From the NCBI GenBank assembly GCA_934647305.1, contig CAKUFI010000033.1:1-27219 (forward strand): 27,219 bases of DNA, written 5' to 3'. The stretch is from an uncultured Clostridia bacterium (GTDB lineage Bacteria; Bacillota; Clostridia; Christensenellales; Aristaeellaceae). The notes beneath the pieces are model-generated. The model did not search any database. It had not been told where the DNA came from and worked only from the letters and a program-made list of their open reading frames with translations. Position numbers and translations under genes: made by a program. This document shows, piece by piece, positions 22,840-27,219 of this stretch; within the stretch, counting starts at the first letter, position 1, and every line of letters begins with the position of its first letter.

Positions 22840-23668
22840 TTGCGAAATGGCGAGAGACCTGATGCCGCTGTGCGTGGACGGAGTGGCCAGCGAGGGCAGT
22901 CAGGAGTTTGTGGCGGCGCACGCGGCCAGCTGCAGGGAGTGCGCCGAGGTCTACCGACAGATGCGCGAGGCGCTCGCCCGTCAAAAATCCCCCGACCAGG
23001 CTCAGGCGGAGAACGACCAGGCGGCGCTGCGGATTCGCAGGCATCTGCGCGCGCGGGTGCTGCGCAGCGTGCTGCTGGGACTGCTGATCGGGCTGATCGT
23101 GTGCCTGGGCGGGATTCGCGCCTATGATTACCTCGCCAGCAGCTACTCCCGCGCCAAGGCGCTGGACAGCTACGAGGTGAGCGCCTACACCCGCGAGGTG
23201 ACCGGCAGACTGGTGCTGGCCATGCGGTATCAGGGCGAGTATACGGGTTATTCAACCAAAGTCGAAAACGAGAGCGGCCGGTCGATAATCTATATCACCG
23301 CGACTCAGTCCCTGCTGCCCCGCGGCGGCGATTCCGAGGCCGGGAGCACGCTGCTTAACGAACCGGAGGGAATCGCCCCGAACGAGTACGACGAGATTCG
23401 CCAGGGCACGCCCAAGCACTACACCGTCGTCTGGAGGCGCGGCGAGGAAGCACCCGCCTGCTCCGACACGCTCGAGGCGTTCCTGCGCAACCTGGAGGAG
23501 CAGAACCGCAGCGCCATCGTGCAGAACGAATACTTCAGCTATGAGGTCGGCAACCTTCAGCCCAACGAAACGCCCCGCGTCTACACTGAGGCCGAGTGGC
23601 ACGCCCTGCTCGAGGAAGGCGCACGTCTGCGCGCCGCCGCGCCGGAGCTCCAGGCAAACGATGACTAA
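22829..23668 (+). CDS. Membrane-anchored zinc anti-sigma factor
   Basis: A 279-residue protein. The cytoplasmic N-terminus has the ZAS motif H31-x3-C35-x2-C38 (HAASCREC), with C5 and C15 also available. A single transmembrane helix (about 78-96) follows, then an extracytoplasmic domain of about 180 residues with no family I recognise. It should hold the preceding ECF sigma factor at the membrane until a signal causes release. GAGGA lies 9 nt before the ATG, within the end of the sigma gene. The outer domain is probably the sensor. Confidence 0.9.
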   Translation: MKRDCEMARDLMPLCVDGVASEGSQEFVAAHAASCRECAEVYRQMREALARQKSPDQAQAENDQAALRIRRHLRARVLRSVLLGLLIGLIVCLGGIRAYDYLASSYSRAKALDSYEVSAYTREVTGRLVLAMRYQGEYTGYSTKVENESGRSIIYITATQSLLPRGGDSEAGSTLLNEPEGIAPNEYDEIRQGTPKHYTVVWRRGEEAPACSDTLEAFLRNLEEQNRSAIVQNEYFSYEVGNLQPNETPRVYTEAEWHALLEEGARLRAAAPELQANDD

Positions 23669-23689
23669 ATGCCGCCGGTCAGGCAGCTG

Positions 23690-23800
23690 GGCAGTGCCCG
23701 GTTCCACTTGCTGCCGGTCGGCAGTGCCGACATCCACTTGCTGCCGCCGGTTCTATCGACGAATTCGGGAACCATAAATTCGAGTTCCCGAATTCTGCCC
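23690..23800 (-). repeat. Type I palindrome, minus orientation
   Basis: C hairpins (GGGCAGTGCCC near 23690 and GTCGGCAGTGCCGAC near 23717) are followed by a perfect B, GAATTCGGGAAC (23761-23772) / GTTCCCGAATTC (23784-23795), loop read on the minus strand as TCGAATTTATG. Confidence 0.9.
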
Positions 23801-23920
23801 GCTCGAACCCCACCGCCCGCGCTGCGGGCACCTCCCCTTTCAGGGGAGGCATGTCTCCGAAGCATAAAAGGCGCCCATGAAAGGGGAGCTGTCGCTGAAA
23901 GCGACTGAGGGGTTGAGCCT
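23801..23920 (-). repeat. Module D repeat, minus orientation
   Basis: GCCCGC-gct-GCGGGC, CCTCCCC-tttca-GGGGAGG, and GTCGCT-gaa-AGCGAC followed by TGAGGGGTT make the same chain as 6086-6185 in reverse. Confidence 0.85.
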
Positions 23921-23965
23921 GCCCGCCGCACCATTCACACCGTACCATCAAAGGAGGTCGCGACC

Positions 23966-24115
23966 ATGCAAGAGCCCTGGTTTTTCCTGGAGATTCTGCG
24001 CCTGAGCCCGGTACTGGCCGCGTTGGCGGCGCTGGCCTCGGCCGCGGTTGTGATCGCGCTGGGCTGGGCGCACCACCCGGAGGGACTGTGCCGCAAAAAA
24101 AGAAAGAGCAGATAA
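23966..24115 (+). CDS. Small single-pass membrane protein (49 residues), unknown function
   Basis: A 49-codon frame starting MQEPWFFLEILRL and ending CRKKRKSR. Residues about 13-34 (SPVLAALAALASAAVVIALGW within that span) form one transmembrane helix; the basic tail suggests an N-out, C-in orientation. A perfect AAGGAGG (23951-23957) lies 8 nt before the ATG, which argues strongly that it is translated although isolated among repeats. No family is recognised. No promoter is obvious. It follows the sigma/anti-sigma operon by about 300 nt on the same strand, so a link to that stress response is possible but unproven. Confidence 0.65.
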   Translation: MQEPWFFLEILRLSPVLAALAALASAAVVIALGWAHHPEGLCRKKRKSR

Positions 24116-24179
24116 ACAACGACTTGGCCTGCGTTGTCTGCGCCTGGGACCACGATTGCGTTACGCAGAGCGCCTGTTG

Positions 24180-24550
24180 GCGACAGCAGCAAGTGGCAGT
24201 CGGCCCTGCCGACCGGAGTCTCCCCCAGCCGAGGCGGCAGTTTCGCCAAAGGCGAAACCTGAAAACCCAAAGGGTTTTCAGCCTCCCTGCCACCCTCTCC
24301 AGTTTTTGCTGAAATCTAAGAGATTTCCGGGCGCAAAAATCGTCTCGTGCCCACACTGTATATTTGCACTGCCCGAGTCGGCAACGCCGACAAGAGTTTT
24401 TCGGAGAATTCCGGAAAACCGGAGAAATCAGCCGCTCCAATTTATGGCGGCTGGTTTCGTGTTCTGTCCGGCGGCAGCAAATGGAGCCGGACACTGCCCG
24501 GTCGAGAGGGCTGCGGCCCTCTCGAGCTCTCCGGGGGTTTTCGACAGTCT
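24180..24550 (+). repeat. Type II repeat variant with an internal type I element
   Basis: In order: C GTCGGC-cct-GCCGAC near 24199; GTTTCGCC-aaa-GGCGAAAC (24240-24258); CTGAAAACCC-aaa-GGGTTTTCAG (24259-24281); and type II-like sequence to GTATATTTGCACTGCC. Then come A (24396-24419), B GAAATCAGCCGC (24424-24435) / GCGGCTGGTTTC (24447-24458), C, and the type II end GGGCTGCGGCCC, CTCGAGCTCTCC, GACAGTCTGA. No gene is visible in 24116-24820. Confidence 0.85.
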
Positions 24551-24815
24551 GAATCTGCGGAGAATTCCGCAGATTCGAAGAACCCAGCCGCTCCAATTTA
24601 TGGCGGCTGGGTTCGTGTGCTATCCGGCGGCAGCAGGTGGCAGTCGGCCCTGCCGACCGGCAACGCCGACCGTCAATCCACGGGGAATTCCGTGGATTCG
24701 GAGAATTCGGGAACTCGAATCTATGGTTCCCGAATTCGTCGCCAGAACCCGCGGCAGCAAGTGGCAGTCGGCACTGCCGACCGGCAGCAAGTGGGTGCAG
24801 GCTCAGCCTGCCCGA
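24551..24815 (+). repeat. Two complete type I palindromes
   Basis: First: A GAATCTGCGGA (24551-24561) / TCCGCAGATTC (24566-24576), B GAACCCAGCCGC (24580-24591) / GCGGCTGGGTTC (24603-24614), C near 24641-24658. Second: A around 24675-24698, B GAATTCGGGAAC (24703-24714) / GTTCCCGAATTC (24726-24737) with loop variant AATCTATG, C GTCGGC-act-GCCGAC near 24768 and GCAGGC-tca-GCCTGC to about 24811. It ends about 6-10 nt past the stop of the minus-strand exchanger gene. Confidence 0.92.
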
Positions 24816-24820
24816 GGGAA

Positions 24821-25774
24821 TCAGAGGCACACGACCGCCAGATAGGCGATGTAGATGCCGATCAGCAGTATGCCCTGCCAGCGGCGGAAGCGCTGCGAGA
24901 TGAGCGCGGGAATCAGCGCGATCATGGTCACGGCCAGGCATACCGGCATATCGACGCGGACGGTCGAGGCAGCTACCTGCAGCGTGCCGCCGGAGATCAA
25001 CGAGCAGACGGGCAGGATCAGCGCCGTGTCGATGATGTTCGCGCCGATGACGTTGCCGACCGACAGCGAGGCCTCCTTCTTGACGATCGAGGTGATGGCG
25101 GTGACCAGCTCGGGCAGCGAGGTGCCGATGGCCACGGCGGTCAGCGCGACGACGTTTTCCGGAACGCCCAGGCGCTGGGCGAGCAGCGTGCCGTTGTCCA
25201 CCAGCAGGTCGGAGCCGATCACGATGCCCGCCGCGCCCAGCACGAACAGCGCGATGTTTTTCAGCACGGTCTGGCGGGTCGGCTTTTCAGGCTTTTCGTC
25301 CGTCGAGTACTCATCCTGCCGCTTGGCGGCCCTGATGTTCTCCCAGATGAACAGCGCGAAGATCGCGAACATGACCACGCCGCGCGCCACGGGCAGCGTG
25401 CCGTCGCCGCACAGCGCCCACAAAAGCGCCACCGCGCCCATCAGCAGCACGCTCTTGAACAGGTAATCCTTGCGCTTGAGCGTCACGGGCAGGAACACCA
25501 TGCTCAGGGCCATGATGAGCGCCGTATTGACCGTAACCGAGCCGATGGCGTTGCCGATGGCCATCTCGGCCTGCCCCTTGGACGCGGCGATGGAGCTGAC
25601 GAGCAGCTCGGGCAGGGTGGTTGCGACCGAGACGATGGTCGCGCCCACGATGAAGCGCGGAATGCCTGAGACCTCCGCGATCCAGCCGGCGGCGTCCACG
25701 AACCAGTCGCCTCCCTTGATAATCAGCGCCAGACCCAGGATGAACAGAAGAATGATGACGATCAGGGACTGCAT
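24821..25774 (-). CDS. CaCA-superfamily cation exchanger (YrbG-like), Mn2+-riboswitch controlled
   Basis: A 317-residue membrane protein with about ten helices in two inverted halves. The paired alpha repeats are clear: GATIVSVATTLPEL...GNAIGSVTVNTAL (44-86) and AVAIGTSLPEL...GNVIGANIIDTAL (214-252), with ion-binding glutamates at 56 and 222. A cytoplasmic charged loop (about 150-170) joins the halves. Annotated homologues are called calcium/sodium antiporters. The yybP-ykoY riboswitch in its leader indicates a role in Mn2+ efflux or combined Mn2+/Ca2+ homeostasis; this is inference from regulation. The start is ATG at 25772-25774 with AAGGAGAGG upstream. Confidence 0.92.
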   Translation of the reverse strand: MQSLIVIILLFILGLALIIKGGDWFVDAAGWIAEVSGIPRFIVGATIVSVATTLPELLVSSIAASKGQAEMAIGNAIGSVTVNTALIMALSMVFLPVTLKRKDYLFKSVLLMGAVALLWALCGDGTLPVARGVVMFAIFALFIWENIRAAKRQDEYSTDEKPEKPTRQTVLKNIALFVLGAAGIVIGSDLLVDNGTLLAQRLGVPENVVALTAVAIGTSLPELVTAITSIVKKEASLSVGNVIGANIIDTALILPVCSLISGGTLQVAASTVRVDMPVCLAVTMIALIPALISQRFRRWQGILLIGIYIAYLAVVCL

Positions 25775-25809
25775 AATACCTCTCCTTTCGGTTGTTCGCG
25801 CCGCGGGAT

Positions 25810-25869
25810 AAAAAAAGACTTATGTGCCGCGGCGGAAACTCCCTCCGAATTCGCCGGTACACATAAGTC
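25810..25869 (-). terminator. Riboswitch expression-platform terminator
   Basis: On the minus strand GACTTATGTG (25869-25860) pairs with CACATAAGTC (25826-25817), with an inner CCGGCG/CGCCG region, followed by seven U residues (25816-25810). The first arm is shared with the 3' strand of aptamer helix P1, so aptamer and terminator exclude each other. Confidence 0.9.
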
Positions 25870-25958
25870 TCGTTCTTTCAGGTCTGCCAGACCGGACGTC
25901 CTCCGGCCAGGATGTTGACAGGCCACGCGCCTGCGCGCGCGAACTACTCCCCTATATG
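25860..25958 (-). ncRNA. yybP-ykoY manganese riboswitch aptamer
   Basis: On the minus strand, P1 strands CATATAGG (25958-25951) and CTTATGTG (25867-25860) pair fully with wobbles. They are followed by the hallmark GGGGAGTAG (25952-25944), a CGCGC/GCGCG stem, GTCAACAT, a GGCCGG/CCGGTC stem, and the second conserved loop AACGAGACTT. These fit the yybP-ykoY family (Mn2+ sensing, anti-termination on binding), as recalled from the B. subtilis yybP leader. The gene downstream is a cation exchanger, in line with the family. Confidence 0.87.
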
Positions 25959-25964
25959 GCGTTC

Positions 25965-25993
25965 AGTTTACCACAAATTCCCGGGCCTGTCAA
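25965..25993 (-). promoter_or_regulatory. Sigma-A promoter of the riboswitch/exchanger transcript
   Basis: On the minus strand TTGACA (25993-25988) and TAAACT (25970-25965) are separated by exactly 17 bp. Start of transcription would fall near 25958, at the first base of aptamer helix P1. Confidence 0.85.
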
Positions 25994-26023
25994 GCAAAAC
26001 GTGCGCGAATCTTTTTTCGGGAG

Positions 26024-26054
26024 CGGACAAGTTTTCGCACCGCCTTCATATAAT
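26024..26054 (+). promoter_or_regulatory. Promoter of the ParB/Noc gene
   Basis: A perfect TATAAT (26049-26054) is preceded by CGGACA (26024-26029) at 19 bp. It is divergent from the riboswitch promoter. It lies too close to an ATG at 26053 for that codon to be used, which supports the GTG start at 26080. Confidence 0.6.
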
Positions 26055-26079
26055 GCATAGGGCAGAGGAGGAATGCCCA

Positions 26080-26883
26080 GTGACCCAGCGAAGCGCGAAC
26101 GTACCCCGGCTGTATCGAGTGAACATCAGCGACATCCAGCCCAACCCCTATCAGCCCCGCCGCACCTTTTCTCAGGCCAGCGTGGCCGAACTGGCGGCGT
26201 CAATTCGCCAGTATGGCCTGATTTCGCCCATCAGCGTGCGCCGGAACGCCCAGGGTCAGTTTGAGCTGATCGCGGGCGAGCGCCGCCTGCGCGCGCTGGA
26301 GATGCTGGGCGAACAGACGACCGACGTCATCCTGATGAGCGCCTACGACGAGGACTGCGCGCTCATGGCGCTGATCGAGAACATACAGCGCGAAAACCTG
26401 AACTGCTTCGAGGAGGCCGAGGCCTACCGCGCCGCCATGCGCGAGCACGGCCTGTCTCAGGAGGAGCTGGCCCGCCGCCTGGGCAGAAGCCCCAGCTGCA
26501 TCGCCAACCGCCTCAGGCTGCTGCGCCTGAGCGAAGGGCTGCGCGCGCAGATTCTCGAGGCGGGCCTGAGCGAGCGCCATGCCAGGACGCTGCTTCGCCT
26601 TCCCGACGAGGACAGCCGCCAGCAGGCGCTCTCCCGGATGATCGGCGAGCAGCTCAGCGTGCGCCAGAGCGAGGAGCTGGTCGAGCGCATGCTCAAGGCC
26701 ACGCGCGCCGTCCGCTGCCCGCGCGTCATCTACCGCGATCACCGCCTGCTGGTCAACGCTCTGCTCAACACCGTCCGCGCCATGCAGGAGACCGGCGCGG
26801 GCGTGACCAGCCGCGTCACCGAGCGCGACCAGTGCGTCGAGATCACCGTCACCGTGCCGCGGGCGAGCGCCGGGGAAGGATAG
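26080..26883 (+). CDS. ParB/Spo0J/Noc-family DNA-binding protein
   Basis: A 267-residue CTPase-type partition or nucleoid-occlusion protein. The N-terminal ParB domain has NPYQPRRTF (22-30), GERRLRA (66-72, CTP-binding arginine motif) and ENIQREN (100-106). The central helix-turn-helix is at about 125-147 (LSQEELARRLGRSPSCIANRL), followed by a C-terminal dimerisation region. The start is GTG at 26080: AGGAGG (26066-26071) lies 8 nt upstream and the TATAAT excludes the earlier ATG. No parA/soj, rsmG or jag gene is visible beside it, so it may be Noc or a solitary paralogue. The DNA site it binds is not seen. Confidence 0.9.
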   Translation: MTQRSANVPRLYRVNISDIQPNPYQPRRTFSQASVAELAASIRQYGLISPISVRRNAQGQFELIAGERRLRALEMLGEQTTDVILMSAYDEDCALMALIENIQRENLNCFEEAEAYRAAMREHGLSQEELARRLGRSPSCIANRLRLLRLSEGLRAQILEAGLSERHARTLLRLPDEDSRQQALSRMIGEQLSVRQSEELVERMLKATRAVRCPRVIYRDHRLLVNALLNTVRAMQETGAGVTSRVTERDQCVEITVTVPRASAGEG

Positions 26884-27156
26884 CTCGAGAGGCAATCCAG
26901 GCCTCCCGGATTCGCGTGCTGCCCGGCGGAAATCGGTAGTGCCGACCCCTCAGCCGCCTTCGGCGCCAGCTCCCCTTTCAGGAGAGCCTTTGCGCTTTAC
27001 CGAATATCTCTCCCCTGATAGGAATGGCCTGTGGTGCGGGCTGTAGGGTTTGAAATGCGTCTCATTCGAGGAGTCGCATTTCTATTTCCGCTCCGGTTTC
27101 GTGGATCAGAGTGCTTTCCGGGAGAGCTCGAGAGGTGCCTTTCTCAGAAAGGCAGC
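26884..27156 (+). repeat. Degraded repeat modules after the ParB gene
   Basis: A C-like remnant (GTGCTGCCCGGCGG) leads into module D (CCCCTCAGCCGCC-ttc-GGCG and CTCCCC-tttca-GGAGAG, about 26946-26986). A hairpin GAAATGCG (27052-27059) / CGCATTTC (27075-27082) then precedes type II end sequence (GGGAGAGCTCGAGAGG). No gene is visible. Confidence 0.7.
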
Positions 27157-27219
27157 CTCAGCTTGTCAAAAAAGGTTTTGACAAGCTGGTGGCCGGGGAA
27201 GCAAGCTCCCCGGCCAGGT
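27157..27219 (+). repeat. 5' end of a type II repeat, cut by the window edge
   Basis: AGCTTGTCAAAA / TTTTGACAAGCT is followed by the GGGGAAGCAAGCTCCCC palindrome, as at 14695-14750. The rest must lie beyond the window. Confidence 0.85.

Overview
This 27.2 kb window is GC-rich chromosomal DNA, most likely from an anaerobic Bacillota of the class Clostridia. That is an inference from the gene set: DUF1292 and DUF896 proteins, an MrfA-type helicase, a ParB/Noc protein, a PhoP/PhoR system, an ECF sigma factor with a zinc anti-sigma factor, strong AGGAGG ribosome sites, and no outer-membrane genes. I cannot name the genus. No rRNA, tRNA, CRISPR array, prophage or transposase gene was seen.

Layout. 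(1) 134-2372, minus strand: a compact lipid cassette (CrtO-type acyltransferase, UgtP/MGDG-type glycosyltransferase, PAP2 phosphatase), divergent from a two-component system at 2569-4307. (2) 4830-5873: a nucleoid-associated (NdpA/YejK-like) protein. (3) 6378-11987: a phosphate regulon with a candidate Pho-box promoter, pstC-pstA-pstB-phoU and a PhoP/PhoR pair; no pstS lies in the window. (4) 12680-14640: a housekeeping/metabolic block (DUF1292, DUF896, GNAT acetyltransferase, class-I glutamine amidotransferase-like hydrolase) flanked by inverted copies of a roughly 260 bp repeat. (5) 15292-17568: an MrfA/YprA-type repair helicase. (6) 18014-21256: a three-gene GldA/GldF/GldG-like ABC system whose ATPase has degenerate motifs. 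(7) 21343-23668: a LysR regulator, then an ECF sigma/anti-sigma pair. (8) 23966-24115: a 49-residue membrane peptide gene. (9) 24821-25993, minus strand: a CaCA-family cation exchanger behind a complete yybP-ykoY (Mn2+) riboswitch with promoter and terminator. (10) 26080-26883: a ParB/Noc-family gene.

The most striking signal lies between genes. Almost every large intergenic gap is packed with a mosaic of palindromic modules: hairpin A (GAAT loop), hairpin B (12-bp arms, 11-nt loop containing AATTTATG), hairpin C (6-bp arms, 3-nt loop, in places a 30-bp tandem array), module D (CTCCCC/GGGGAG hairpins), and a longer type II element that begins with a terminator-like AGCTTGTCAAAA hairpin. Arm sequences differ from copy to copy, but most changes are compensated on the other arm, so base pairing appears to be what is conserved. 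Modules abut gene ends closely, and one supplies the last codons and stop of phoR.

All calls come from reading the sequence and recalled family knowledge; no database search was run.
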